In this document: piece after piece, positions 23,301-38,300 of the stretch
Numbering within the stretch: position 1 is the first letter of the stretch
How the letters are laid out: each line of letters begins with the position of its first letter
Assembly: GCA_007922195.1 (NCBI GenBank)
Contig: ML682029.1
Span: forward strand, 2,668,636-2,732,635
Source: Podocnemis expansa
Taxonomy: Eukaryota; Chordata; Testudines; Podocnemididae
Length of the DNA: 64,000 bases
Direction: 5' to 3'
Program-made: the position numbers and the translations under genes
Notes under the pieces: model-generated
Told to the model about the DNA's origin: nothing
Seen by the model: only the letters and a program-made list of their open reading frames with translations
Databases searched by the model: none

Positions 23301-26300
23301 CCTTCTCCCACAAAGGGCACACCACAAGTGAGAAGTCAGTAAATGACAGCAAACTTGGGAGAGGACATTGCTAAGCATGGTCAGAAATATACCTTCAAAG
23401 AGGGCTGTCTCTGATGGGGGTGGTGTGACTGGTCCATCCTATACATCACCATTCCCTTTAGGGAAAAGAATGACTCCAGGGTAAAGTATCCCCTTACCAG
23501 TACTAAAGTGAAGCAGCCTCCCGAGGTTATGCCTGGCACATGGGACTTTCACAAAATCATCTGCAACCACCACAGTATCAAACTCCAGGCCTTTGGCTTT
23601 GTGTACAGTGCCTAACACATAATCTGGAACCAACACAGCAGGAAATAAGGAAAGCGAGAGAGAGAGAATGCCACCTAATACATTTACACTGCTGTTTTTA
23701 TATGCTGTTATTCACTAAGCACTTCAACTACAGATTAACTCACTTTGTTCTGCATTTATAATTTCACTGGCTTGAAATGTGAGCTGGAAGCAAGACTGGG
23801 TGGATGAGGTAATATCTTTTACAGGACCAGGTCTTGTTGGTCTAATAAAAGATACCACCTCACCCACCTTGTCTCTCTAACATCTTAGAATCAACACATC
23901 GATTGCATATTGGATGCAAAGCAGCTTTGCCAACTGTTAGAACAAAGCAGAGAGAGAAACACCCAGACCAGAACTCCTGTCTGACACTTATTCATTAACC
24001 AGCACTGGCTCACCAAGGAAATGCCCCATTACCTCACACCCTTGCCCAGACCTGAACCCAGACAAAAACAGTTTGCTGTATTTTGAAAGTCCACCAGTCT
24101 TCTTCCAGAAATCACTGTAAATTTAAGCCAAATATCCAAGAGCTGTAAATCTTACTAATTAAGGTACTGGGTCAGAGTACAAGATTGCACAAAACACTGA
24201 CAATCATTCCTCCCTAGCAGAACTCACTTATCAGTGCTCCAGCAAATAATTCATTCCACAGTAAACCCTGGAATTTCCCAGAAGGAACCGTCTCATTCTT
24301 TTTTGGGTGCACAACAATCTTGGACAAATGCACTACTTTTGAAGAGCTTGCAAAAAAAGAGGTGGAATACTTTTTCTTCTCTAAAGAAACAGGCGGGGTT
24401 TTGCTTTACCTGCAAATGCTATATTTGACACGTGACTTTTCTTTATTCTCCCCACCAGCTCGGGAATCCGGACATTGTATTTCTCCACTATTGCAATCTT
24501 CACTTCCAGCTCCCTGTCTTCAGTGACAGCTGCATAGCTCTTTAAACCCTGGAAGCCATCCTTCTCAGCCCACTTCTTGATAAAGCGATCTTCAATTTGC
24601 AGTTTCACTAGTGGGAAGTGTATTGGATAATGTTAATAAAAAAGCAAGACCCAACTGGTAACATTTTTAACTCCAAATGAGAAAGGAAGAGAGTGGGGAG
24701 GCAATGTGGGCCAGTGGATAGATCACCGAACTGGGTCTCAGGAGATTAGGCTTCTCTTCCTGGCTCCAACTCCGCCCTGCTAGGTGAGTTTGAGCAAGTC
24801 ATGGCACAGATCTGTGCTGCAGCTTTTCCATCTAATGAGATCACCCTACTTCATAAAGCACTTGAGAAGTACAGATGCAAAGTTCTGTATAAGAGCTAGC
24901 TATAGTTATCAGGAAAAGGAGCAGCAAGTGTCTCAAGAAGACTAAATTTGTTATTTTTCTAAATGGTAAATTTCCTTTTAGAGATACTGGGACAATCTTG
25001 GGTTAGCAGAAGAATTAAAATAAGACATGAACTTTTAAGAGTGAGGGCAATTAACCACTGGAGCAATTTACCAAGGGCTATAGTGAATTCTCCATCACAG
25101 CAACTTTTTAAAATGAAGATGGAATGTTCTGCTACAAGATTTGCTGTAGAAACTACTCTGGGGACAGCCTGCTACACAGGAGGCCAGACAAGATGATCAC
25201 GATGGTCCCTTCTGGCCTTGGAATCAGTGACTGACACTATTAATGAATTTATTGTGGGACAAATCACATTTTTAAATTTACAGACAGTCAAGATCCATGC
25301 AGTTTAACCTACCCACACAGAAGTGGATTTTCTCCCATAAAAGCTCATGCAATAAATCAATTTGTTAGTCTTTAAGTGACACAGGACTCCTTGTTTGTTT
25401 TACTGAACTAGACTAACAAGGCTACCTCTTTGGAACTTGGCTACATAGGGACACATTTCCTAATGGCTCATATTAAAAAGGCAGTTAGCTACTCTCATAT
25501 TTAATGCTGCAACTGAGTTTTCATTATAACCCTTGATCTGGCCCCAGGCACTACCTAAAAATCAACAAGCAAAGCTTTGACATTGGCAGATTAGGTCCAA
25601 GGTGGAGGTGGGCTTTTTGTTTTTTTTTTTTTTAGTGAACTGGACAATGTTTTTCTGAATGACATCCTACACATTCACCAGCATTCGAAACGCCTAATAA
25701 GTACCTCCATTTTATGTCAAAGAAATGAAAAAGGACAGCGAGAAAACATAGTTTACTGGACTTTTCTAATTGAAATCAAGGGTCACAGATGACAAGCTCT
25801 GGAGGCATAAGCCGTTGCTGTAACATTAGACTCCACATTTCCACTGCGTCAGTAGAAACACAGAAATAACCATCGCTGATAGCTATTCCCCTCACACAAC
25901 CAGCAAGGCACAAATCACTTAGAAGATGAACAAACAACACTATCCGCCAGTCACAATGAAATGAAAGAGGTTTACATCTACCGGTTGGGGTAGTGGAGAT
26001 ATACTGCATGACAGAAGCTAGAAAAGAAAACATCATGGTACGCAACTTCAAGGGAAGAACACATGAGAATACACTCACATTTCTCACGTTCATCTTCAGG
26101 TTGAAGGAGCTTCCAAATATCATGAATTTTGTCTAGTCCAAAATTTTTAGGCCCCTAAATAGATAAAAATAATCTTAAAATTGACCTAAGTGATGATGCT
26201 ACTTAAATGGTTTACAAATGACTTAGTTTTTTCCAAAATGTATCAGTTTCACTGGTGTGCAAACAGAGAAAACAACTCAAAAGTGAAGCTGCATTCCTAA

Positions 26301-29300
26301 AACACATATACAGCATGCATGACCAGCATGATGCTAGAAAGAAAGAATCTACAGTAAAACTAGTGGGTGACCCAAAATGACACAAAAATATCCCCCCAAA
26401 AACCAAACAAACAATGCAAGCCCCCACAGCAATGGAAAACAAAATCCCAGTTGGTAGTCACTTTTTGTGGCCAGGAATATGTTTTGTGGATTAAATTTAC
26501 AGAAGAGCTGGTTGGAAATTTTTCCATTGAAATGATTTTTCAAAATAATTCAGTTTCCATTTTAAAAACTAAAAATTTTCTGTAGGAAAATTTCAGTTTT
26601 GCAGGAAACTTTTGATTTTCCAACAATTTTCAGTTCAAATATTTCTGTTTGCTGAGCTGAACCAGAATGTTTCATTTCAAGCCAGTTTGACATTAAACTG
26701 CATTTCCCCTATTTTGCCCTGTGCAAGTTGTAATTCTGAGAACTTCAAGCCTCTGTTCTCCAGTATAGCCTCAACACCATGGCTGGACTTCATCTCCAAT
26801 GATGCAGCACGTCTTCTCCCTCTGCGCTGTAGGATGTATCATGAAGAGTCACGTGGCCATGGGGCATCATGGAAGATGTACAATGGTCAGGGAGCACAGT
26901 TAATAGGGAAGAATGAGGACATGAGGCACTGCAATTACAATTCCCAACAGGCAATGTGGCATTAAAACTGCAGTTCCCTTTTACATTGCAATTTGGGTCA
27001 ATAAACCAAAATGAAATCCTACTTTTGATAATGATTAAATGTTTCATTTAAAAATCAAGAGTCAAAACAAAACATTTCCTGAGTTACAAATCAAGATTTT
27101 TTGAGGGGAGTTCATTTCAAGAAACTTTGGAGGCTTTCAGTTCAATTCAGGATGCAAAAATGTTAAACTATCAGAATTTCCCATGGGATAGAGATTCCTG
27201 GTTTTGCTCTGCTTTAGTTTACAGTTTCATAACTAAAGTGAGGACTTCATAGCTTACAGCATAGGACTGAAATAAAAAAGATAAGAGTGCCATTCCTGGC
27301 TCCTCCACAGACAAACTATGGGCAAGCTGGTCAGATCGCTTAACCTTCCTGTTCCTCCAGGACCCTACTGGTGCAGTGAGAATAACACCCATTTTGCACA
27401 GGGGTTGGAGGGCCTTAATTCATCACTCTTTGTAAAATACTTCCAGTGCCTCAGAAGGATTGTGCTCTTCAAGTGTGAAGCACTGCACATGTGCTTTTTT
27501 ACACCTGCACACTAAAAGGACATGTAGAGCATTTGCAGACACAAATTCAGTGTGAATTCTGAAAACACGGCTCGCAAAAGCTTTTCATCATCTTGCCCTG
27601 CAGACCTGAAAAAAATTCTACAGAGGTAAACTGCAAAAAAAAAAAAAAAAATCTTGCTGATATTACTGACACGTGTTCAGTTATATTCTTGTGAACGCTT
27701 CCTCTGGGTTTTACAAAATGCTCAACAACCCACAGATGAAACCCCCTAGCTCCCATATCAACCATCTGAATATTACAAAAAAGTTACCTAAAACTACATC
27801 AAAATGCTTGATGCTGGCTCAGCTCTGCTTTCACTGCAGTTAGAGTTTTACAGCTGGTTTCAACAGCACTAGATTTTGGCCCATACTGAGTGTCTTTGAA
27901 AATCCTTCCCTATGCACTGATAATGTTTATAGCCCGACAAACCCACATGACGCTTAGGAATTAGGCGTTATGTTAGATATTGCCTGCTCACAGAAGTATA
28001 CAGAAAATTAGGTGTCACTACAGATGAGCATGCAGAGCCTTTGGAGACTACAGCTTCCAATATCCATTGCTTCATCTTGATCCACTATGGCACACTTTCA
28101 CCATTAAAGAAGGAACAATCGCCCTGACCATGAATTACTTTGCTTTGCGACTTAACACAATTATATGCTACGGACTCTGGAAGATCTAGGACACTTATTT
28201 CAAGACAAACATTTATACTTGTGACTGAAACATCATAGAGATAGGACAACTGCCAATTAGAGTCACTTCAATGCCACCTCCCGCCTGAAGCTTTCATGGC
28301 TTCTGCATTACAAAGTAAGAAATCTGCCCTACCCCAATCAAGTGTATTTTCGTTGCTCTCTCTCTTTCAGTAATCATCACTGCATTTTCAAACACGTTCA
28401 AATTGCCCCGTGATAAGAAAGCAGTCTTCCCATTCACACTGCCTCTGACATCACCTGGGAGATGGAGAGAAGACCCCCAGCCCAGTGAGTCAATGCATGA
28501 AGAAAAGCAACAATGAAAAAATTTTTAAAAGCATATATTTTTACTATTATTTGTTTGGCAATAGCATCTAGGAGCTCCAGTCCTGGACCAGGATTTGTTG
28601 TATTAGGCACTGTACTAACATAATTCAACTCCTTACCCTCTTGATTTCCACCTACTAACGTCTTATTTCGGATTTTCTTGCAGACATCCAAGATAGTCGC
28701 ACCAATGTAAGCTATTTCAGGGCCAAATCTGAAACTCTGCAAGGTGGAGGAAAGGAAGCAGAGATCAGGCAAACAGAAGACAACCCAACAAAAAAGCATA
28801 TAGGACATTACACCTGCTTATGAAACAAAGACCGTCCACTTTGCTTAAGTGACAAGAAGGGATGTTTTCTCGCAGCTAGCTTTTGAAAGAAGCGCTGTCA
28901 TTCATTTTTTAATTTTACACTGAATTAATCTTATTACTGGAGAAAATGGTGGGTCTTCTGCATCGGAATACACTGGCACAGGCATTTCCTAGTCTTACCT
29001 GTGTGAGATAGAAGATGTGGGTGTGTGGCACTTCAGAGAGTGCATTGACAGCACCTCGGAAGGTATAGATCTGTTGGTGTGGGTCTCCTACAAAGATTTT
29101 TCCACAGGTCTGGGACAGCACAATATCCATGATTGCTGCAGCAGAAAAATGAAGCATTAACAAACCTCAAAGGGAGCTGCTTGCAAAACTGAAATAAATT
29201 TCACGTGGCAAAGAAAACTGATCAAGCCCAAACAAGCAGCCAAGGAAAAAACAAGCCCTTTAACCACATAAGCGACATAAAATTATTAAAACATACTGAC

Positions 29301-32300
29301 GGTTCCACAATTAAAGAAACTGAATTGGGACATGAGACACCTGCGTTCCAATCCCAGCCCCACTGGGGACTCCCAATGTAACAACCTTAGGCCAAAATCA
29401 AAGTCCCTCCATGGTTTAGTTCTCCTTCATCTTACTTGGGGCCTCAAAGTACAATTTATATTTTAAAATGATGGTGTTGCATAGAACTAAAATACATAAA
29501 ATCCTTCTCTCTCTCCTCCTCCCAGTGTGCACCCCTCTCCCCCAAACCACCAGTTTCTTACATGTAGGTTAGTGATCTGAACAGCCTAGAAACCAAGCTC
29601 TTCTGGTTCAATGCCCTTGGTGTCTTATGGCATAGGAATAATAAGGTTAAATTAGTCAGCATCTCAAAAGTGCTTAGAAGCAACAATTTTTTGCTTAGTC
29701 AGTCTCCTGCCTTACTCACCCGGAGTGCAGTCCTGTGCTTCATCCACAAATATGGCATCATATGAGAGAAGTCGTGGCTTGCTAAGTTGCCAAAGCTTCA
29801 AATACCCTGTAAGAAGGATTGGACGAACAGGTATTCAGAGGCAAAAGTCATAGCTAAAGGCAAAGTACTTTCAGTTGAATGAGACATCATCAACCTGAAA
29901 TCCAACTAGTTTTTAAAGAGTGAATCTAAAGCATTTTCTGACCTTGTGTCCCCCTGACAAATTTTGTGGATTTATGTATTTTTTTGCTCCTGTACATTGC
30001 CTTTTCCCTTGTTGCCTGTGAAAGAGATACCACCAAAGGGGAAACTAACTACGCAGTTTTTTCCATGGGAGAAAATCCCACTTTGTCAGACACTTGAAGA
30101 TAGAGACTTTACATGTGTAAGTAACTCATCTTCAAGCATCTGACAAAATGTGATTTTCTCCCAAGAAAGCTTATGTGATAAATAAATTTGTCTGTCTTTA
30201 AAAGTGCCACCAGACTTTTCCTTTGTTTTGCTGAACTAGACTAACACAGCTACCCCTTTGGAACTTATCTACACAATTCCTGTGATTTTAACCATACTCC
30301 ATGAACAAGGGACATAAGAGTTATACGCACGAAGCAACTGAGAAAAGATAGGTTTCCTCTCCCTCCCTCTGCTTTCAATAACAGCCCTTGCAAGAGTCAC
30401 CTACACAAATTGATCCAAAAGGGGGCATTTTTGTATTTAATTTACTATTTTTGCTTTTCAAACTGACAGTGTCCTTTTTAACACCTGTACTCTCTCTGAC
30501 AACATACCATCTGGTGTCATTTTGCAATTCAGTTCTGTATTTCCATTTAGTATTTTCATACTGTCCCATATCCGTCTTGCTTCTTCAACAATGATCTAGA
30601 AAGCAACATCAGAGGAACTGAGCTAGATTCATGCACAAAACAGTCCCAGAATGTCACTTTACTGCCTCAAGTACTCTGAGATGAGATACTTATAGTCTGC
30701 ATGTATAATTACCTTATCCCTCTTCTGTGTCTCTCCCCTAGCATCCCCAATGGCTCGTCTACTAAGTTTCAATTTTTCATATAGCCCTAGAAGATAGTAA
30801 ACATTCTTCCCCTCCATCTCTGACCTCATTTCCTGACATATTTCCCTCCTGTGTGGACCCTCCATGTGGCAAAATAACATTGTGCTCCCTCTGCCTGTGG
30901 TACTCCTTCCCAAAATTTTATTTGCTAAAATCAGTTCACATCTAAGTGAAATTCTTTCTGAAAACCTCACGTCTGCCATGTCACAAAGCACATTCATTTT
31001 TTTAAAATAGCCCTAAACAACAGTTCAATAAACCAGAAACTCAAAATATGCACCTGTCACTAAGGAGTAACCAGTTTGCTGTGACACTTTTTCTTCCTCA
31101 CCCAATCCTTTATTTGTCTGCCACCACTTCTAAGATTTAGGCCCCAATTCTGCAAAAATTTAGGCATGGGGATAATCCCACTGGCTTGTGAGGGTTAATA
31201 TGAAGTTCAACCTTCATGCTTACTCGTCTCTTGGTGAGTTTGCGCTTTAGTCCCAGTTGTTTAAGCTTGGCTGCACCACAAAGAAAACAATCTTGTGATA
31301 ACTCTGCCTACACATGTAGCCTAATTGTAAGCTCATATGTAAAAAGCGACTTTGTGCTTTGAACTTCATAAAAAGTCACAACAACAAATGTTGATGGGAA
31401 AAGGTGCAAAAAAGAGACATTAAATTGGTCTAAACCAAAAGGCCTACTGATACAACTCAAGGAATGCGTCAGTATTGTGACTGGAAAATAGGAATGATAT
31501 AAAATTGAAAATCAAGGTACTACAGTTGGCACGTCAGAAGTTAGGGCTGATGAGTGAATAAAATAATGGGAGGATGGACTTCTCTACTCATTGCCCCTCT
31601 TTTGTGGCCCTTAATAGAAAACCTGGGAGGGGAGGAGGACTGGTAAATCAATTGGCAGAATTCCTGCTGGAGGGGGAAGGCCTTTGAGGCTTCCACCCCA
31701 GCCCACTCCAAGCACTTGGTCCTTCACCCATGGATCCTGCATCATTGTGAAGTCCAGACCCTGGCACACCAATAGGGTGGTTATTACTGCTGAATCAGCA
31801 GAAATATGAGAGATCAAGTGGGTTCTAGCCCATGAAGGCTTATGCCCAAATAAATCTGTTAGTCTTTAAGGTGCCACAGGACTCCTCGTTTGTTTTGCTT
31901 TGTCTCTCTTTCCCTTGTGTGTTCCCAGAACCGTCCTTAAGGGGGGCTAAAAGGGGCAACCGCCCTAGGCCTCGTGCTTTGGGGGGCCTCGTGCTTTTGG
32001 GGGTCCCACACAACCGGTGGGAGTAAGGGAGCAGGGACCTTCTTCAAGCTGAGGAGCTAGCCTACCCAGGGAGGAGCTCCAGCTGGTTGGGGAAGGAGGA
32101 AGGGAATTGGGACAGGCAGCGTTTGTTCACAGTAACTCTTGACTTAAGTAGCCACCTTCCCACAAGTGCTCCCTGAGGGGGAAGAGAAAGGGCAAGTGTT
32201 GAGATAAAACTTATGGAGCCAGCCTCAGTCAAGCAAACGGGGGCAAAGCCAGGAGAATGTCACATCCCCAACCTTTACAAAACAGGACCTTCTCTTTGAA

Positions 32301-35300
32301 TTTACATCAGCATCTCCAGAAAGTGTTTGAGATATTAAAGAACTTTCTGCCTTGTACATTTAACAACAGTTTTCAGTCTTCAGGGATGTCTTTTTGAGCA
32401 AACTTCTCTGTGCATACAATGATCTATTATACCTGAGAGAGAAGACCCCAAGCTAGCACTTATATGGAAATACTGGGTTTTTAGGGTTAATGGACATCAA
32501 TCAACACATTAAAGACGTTTTTTGGTCCTTCCTTCTGCACTGTAAGCATGCCCCATTGTCACTGATTGCAGTCAGAGCACCAGCTCCAAAGCGTGGCAAA
32601 GAGGAAAGCAGCTGTGGCCATATGGGTCTAGTTTAGCAAAACAAACAAGGAATCCCTGATGTAAAATAAACAAGGAGTCTTGTGGCACTTTTACAAGCTA
32701 ACAAATAAATAAATTTTTAAAATCTTTAAAAGTGCCACAAGACTTCTTGTTTGTTTTACATCAGGGTATCTGAGAGGAGGCCAAAGGTCCCTTGTTTCTT
32801 CCTCTCATCCTCAAACAGTACCTGAGTGTCATTACTTAGATCACCTGCAAAGCAATGAGGAATGTATGAATACATATATTAAAATAAGATGGAAAAGGAG
32901 AGAGTCAAGCAGCATAAAGGAAATAACATGCATTAGACCATTGAAATCCAGTGCTTTAAGGTGAGAGAGGACCTGGATTTATTTCTTGGTATCATCCAAA
33001 AATAGCATCTCTCTCTCTCTCTCTCTCTCTCTGAATTTTCAATTTAACAAAAGCTTGACCTAAGAAAAATTATTAAACTTGTAAAATTTTGTGCCCATCT
33101 TGAACAGAAAACCAAAACTACAAAGAAGAGTACCTCCGGATGCTCCTGTCCACTTGGCTGTGAGGTTGATGAAATATCACCATGACACATTCAGTACTGA
33201 CTACCCCAAACATCAAAAATAGTCACAAGTCTGGCTTAAATATATCATTAAAACTCACTTAAAAATAAAGAAATATTTAAAGAAATAATAAATGAGGGGG
33301 AGCTATTTTCTTTGACTTCTGGGTTTTGAGCCTTTAGGATAAAGTCAGGTCATGTTTTTCTGCTTCTCTCTGTAACTTTTTAGCCTGAGGGCTAGACATT
33401 TATGATTTTATTAAAGAAAAATTATGACACTGCCCAGTGTTCCCTTTAAGTTGATGATGCAGCTGAACAAGTTATGGGTGCACTTGGGGAGCCAGTGGGC
33501 AGCAGGGAAGAAGTCTGTTGGGGCCTGGAGGACCAGCAGGGAACTTGCTCAGCTGCATCATCAGCTTAGAGCAGTGGTTCCCAACCTTTTTCAGGTTGGG
33601 GACCCCTTTGTAACAAACAAACAAACAAACAAACAAACAAAAATTTGCGGACCCCCCAGCTGATTATGTAATCTGGCCTGCCTGGGCAGACTCTGGCCCG
33701 CACCAGTGGGAGAGCTGGTGAGCAGCACTGCCACCGCCATTGCCTGTGCCACCGGGGAGCTGAGCAGTGGCAGCTGTGGTCCCCTGCCCTTGCCCCTGCT
33801 GGGGAGCTGCTGTGGCTCCAACCCCCTGCCAGGATACAGCCACAGACGGGGAAAGGCAGCCCTGGCAGGGAGCATCAGGGCTGTAGCTGGATTCTGGTCC
33901 TGGGTAGGGAGAGGCTCTGCAGATCCCCTGCAATGTGTCTGTGGACCTCTGGGAGTCCCCGGACCACAGGTTGGGAACCACTGGCTTAGAGGGAGCATTG
34001 CCTGCGAAGTTTAAAATAGGGGGGCCCCGCACAAACTGATTCGCCCTTGGTCCCGCTCCCCCCTAGGGACGGCCCTGTGTGTTCCTCCCTGCTGCACTAT
34101 TTCTCCTGTTCTCCTTCTCTTGGCTTTCCACCTGATCCAATTTCAAAGTCAACAGTACCACATCGCACCAACACAATGAGGATGAGACTGTCTACCCTGA
34201 GAGAGAATGGCACAAGAGAGGAACCAGACCAACCAGATGACATCTCAGACTCCAGACTGGGGAATGAGCAAGAGATCAGTGAACCACTTTAATGGTTAAC
34301 CAGCCAAACCAGAGTATCCATCTATGATCAACCTACTGCCCGGAAACCCAAGAACACCAACAGAATCCGCATTTCTTCCACTTCTGCTATCCCACCCCTC
34401 CTTCCCTTGTGGCTTTTTGTCAAAAGTAGGAAAACATCTCTAAACTGAGCAACAAAAATAAAACTTTCCTCCCCACTAAGATGGCTGTCCAACTAAATAA
34501 GGGACTCTTAACTGATGTCCTTTCTTGAAAAGGGATTTTTACTAAGTGCCAATTAAGTTTGCCTCATGTAGTCATTTCATTTCTATTTTAAACTAGTTTT
34601 AGCTTTTACCCACTGGCCTATTCGAGCTAATCAACTCCTATACTTTCACATAATTTTCTTAGAGTACATCTACACCGGAAACACAACCACCACCTAGTCA
34701 CTAAAGTGATGGGAGTGTTCATCTCTCCAAGAGGTGATGGGAAGGTCAATTGAAAAATTCTTCCACGAACTTAGTGGCGTCTATGCTGAGACATAGGTCA
34801 GCGTAATTACATTGCAAGGGGCATGAAATTTTCACAGGCCTGGACAATGTAGTTAAGTTAATCCAATTTTGAAGTGCAGACCAATCTTTTCTGTGTTTGC
34901 CACGAAACAAACAAATCCAAGTATCAGTATATCAAACTTTGTTTAATGTTGAACAGTGATACAATCATGTCAGTACCTGTGCCTTTTGGGGCTTATCTAT
35001 TTCAGCCAAATTTACGTCAGCACGTGACACTGACAACTGAACTGAGTCGACTATTTAATTCTCAGTATGAGAATCTTGTGTGAAATGGATTTCACAGAAT
35101 CATAGAAGATTACGGTTGGAAGAGACCCGCTGCTCAAAGCAGGACCAACCCTAACTAAATCATCCCAGCCAGAGTTTTGTCAAGCTAGCCCTTAAAACCG
35201 TATAAGGATGGAGATTCTACCACTTTCCTAGGCTTCCCATTCCAGTGCTTTACCACCCTCCTAGTGAAAAAATGTTTCTTAATATCCAAGCTAGATTTCT

Positions 35301-38300
35301 CCCACCGCAATTTGAGACCTTTGCTCCTAGTTCTGTCATTTACCACCAATGAGACCAGGCTATTTCCATCCTCCCTGGAACCCCCCCTCAGGTATCTAAA
35401 GCCAACTATCAAATGCCCTCTCATTCTTCTCTTCTGAAGACTAAACAAGCCTCATTCCTAAGCCTCCCCACATCACTTATATGCTCCAGCCCCCTAATCA
35501 TTTTTGTTGCTCTCCACTTGAGTCTCTCCAATTTGTCCACATCCTTCCTGTAGGGGGAGGACCCAAAACTGTACACAGTACTTCAAATGTGGCCTCAGCA
35601 AAGCCAAACAGAGGGGAATAATCACATCCCTCGATCTTCTGGCAATGCTCCTACCAGTGTTGCTCAATATTCTTTTAGCCTTTTTGGGAAAACAGGCACA
35701 GTGTTGACTCATTTCCAGCTTCTTGTCCACTGGAACCCCCAGGTCTTTTTCTGCAGAACTGCTGCTTATCCATTTAGTCCTCAGGTTGTTACAGTGCATG
35801 GGATTCTTTCATCATGAGTGAAGGACTATGCACCTGCCTTGCTGAACCTCATGACTCCCCAGCTTAATGTCATCTGACAACTTGCTGAGGGTGTAATTTA
35901 CTCCATCATACAGATCATTAATGATGCCGAAAAGCACAGACCCCAGCACCAACCCCTGGGGAATTCCACTTGTTACTAGCTGCCAACTAGACATCAAGCT
36001 GCTGATCTCTGCTCACTGAGTCCAATGATCTAGCCAGCCTTCTAGCCATCTTACAGCCCATTCCTCAAACCCACAGTCTTTAACTTGCTGATAAGAATAC
36101 TGTGGGAGACCATATCAAAAGCTTAAAGCAAAGGTATACACATCCGCTGCTTTCCCTACATCCACACAGCCAGTCACCTCACCATAGAAAGCAACCAGGT
36201 TGATCAGGCATGATTTGCCCACGGTGAAGCCATACTCACTGTTCCTGATCACCTTCCTCTCTTCCAAGTGTCACAAAATGAATTCCTTGGGGACTTGCTC
36301 CATGATTTTTTCCAGGGACTGAAGCAAGGCTGACTGGTCTATAATTTCTTGGATACTCCTTCTTCCCTTTTTTGAAGATGGGCACTATATTTGCCTTTTT
36401 CTCAATTATTTAGGACCTCCCCCAATTACCACAAGTTTTCAGAGACAATGGCCACTGGTTCTGCAATCGTATCAGCCAACTCCTTCAGCATACTCGGATG
36501 CATTGCATACAGTCCCATGGACTTCTGCATGTCCAGTCTTTCTGAATAGTACTGACTCTTTTCTTTCAGCTCTGAGGGCTGCTCACCTCTTCTGCATTCT
36601 CTGCTACCCAGTGCAGTAGTCTCGGAGTTGACCTTGCCCAAGAAGGCAGAATCAGAAAACGCAGCAAGTACTTCAGCTTTTTTCACATCATCTGGCCCTA
36701 CATGGCCACCCCCATTCTGTAAGGGGCCAACACTTTTCCTGACCCTCTCGTTACTAATGTACCTCTAAAACAAGGAGTCTGGCGGCACTTTTAAAGACTT
36801 CACAAATTTATCTATCGCATGAGCTTTCAAGGGAGAAAATCCTACTTCATCACACACTTGAAAAAGGGGAACTTACAGAATCGGAGGAAAATAAATGCAA
36901 AGGAGTGTAAATCATAGGACCAAATCAGACTATGACAGCAAATCAAAGCAGTTGTTTAAATTCAAACAACAGAAGACAACAATAAACAGAGAGATGGGGG
37001 GAAAGGAAAGCAAAATCACCTGTTGTCCTTTTCACACCCCAACTCCCTCCTTATTGCTGTTCTCCACTGTTTGGATCTAAACAAGTGCTTTGATTTGCTG
37101 TAACAGTCTGACCTGGTCCTATGACACACTTTCCTGCATTTATTTTGCTCCCATTCTGTAAGTTCTCCATCTTCAAGCATCAGACAAAGTGGGATCTTCT
37201 CCCACAAAAAGTTCATTGCTATAAACAAATTTCTTAGTCTTTAAAAGCGCCACCAGACTCCTTGTTTGTTTTGCTGAATGAGACTAACACGGCTGCCCCT
37301 TTGGAACTGATCATACCCATCGACATCCCTCGTTACCCTTCACATCTCTTGCTAGCTGCAATTCCAATTGTGCTTTGTCCTTCCTGATTTCATTCCTGCA
37401 TGCTCAAGCAGTATTTTTACACTCCTTTCTAGTCATCTGATCTGATCAAGTTTCCTCTTCTTGTAAGCTTCCTCTTTGTGTTTAAACTCACCAAAGACTT
37501 CTTTGTTAAGCCAAGATGGTCACCTGCCATATTTACTGTCCCTTCTGCACAACAGGATGGCTTTCAGACACCCACTTCTGACCTGAGGTGGATTTGAATT
37601 GGTGACCTATAGGTGAAAAGCCCGTCATCTCATTTCTAGACCCCATTTATGGAGGGTTAAAAATTGTGTTCTACAGGAAGTAACTTGAAGAACTCAAGTC
37701 CTTGCAAAGAGTCACAATCAGTTGATTTGTGTTTTGGCCTCTGGAAGTGAATATCTATTAGGTACTTGGATGACTAAATCAAAAATTAAGTGTTTGAGGA
37801 AATGGGCATGTTAAGTGATAGCTACAGACATTCAAAATCTTGTAAAATGCCAAAAAAATAACCTGTTCTAGACTCTAACTGTTAAAATGGTGCAGTTTTT
37901 ACAACAGCATCAAGATGGGTTGAAACACAAAACTCAAGTAAAAAATCCTCAGCGAAACAACAAGCTAATGTCAAAGACTTCTTCATCCACTGCTACTGGC
38001 TACTTGCTAGATACCGGAAATGACCTGTATTCTTAAGCCAGAATTGGCTCTCTTAAATCTAGCCAGTTATTTTTATAACCCTATCAACACTCTAGTACTG
38101 GAGTGCCTTCCAAATATTAACAGAAAGACATGGGATTTCAAGTTTCTCTCTCTATTTCTCACATGTACACTGTAGATTGATACTGGATCTGGTCTAAAGC
38201 CCATTGGAAAGTCTCCCAATGACTTTAAAAGACTTTGGATCAAAGCTATAATGAGTTTTTGCCTTAACTGCTGCTAAGGGATCACACATATTCCATTTTA

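Larger units (their letters stand above)
31926..34077. mobile_element. Large hAT-type DNA transposon, outer shell of a nest, exact 8-bp duplication
   Basis: The ends CAGAACCGTCCTTAAGG and CCCTAGGGACGGCCCTG are inverted repeats. Both flanks are tgtgttcc (31918-31925 and 34078-34085), a perfect 8-bp target duplication. At 2152 bp it includes a SINE pair (32640-32765), a (CT)n tract and a second DNA element that holds a third. No transposase motif was recognised. Confidence 0.85.

Noticed and set aside
28444..28445. Alternative acceptor for FBH1 exon 15
   Set aside because: Using it breaks the splice phase with exon 14; the pyrimidine-rich acceptor 10 bases upstream restores the frame.
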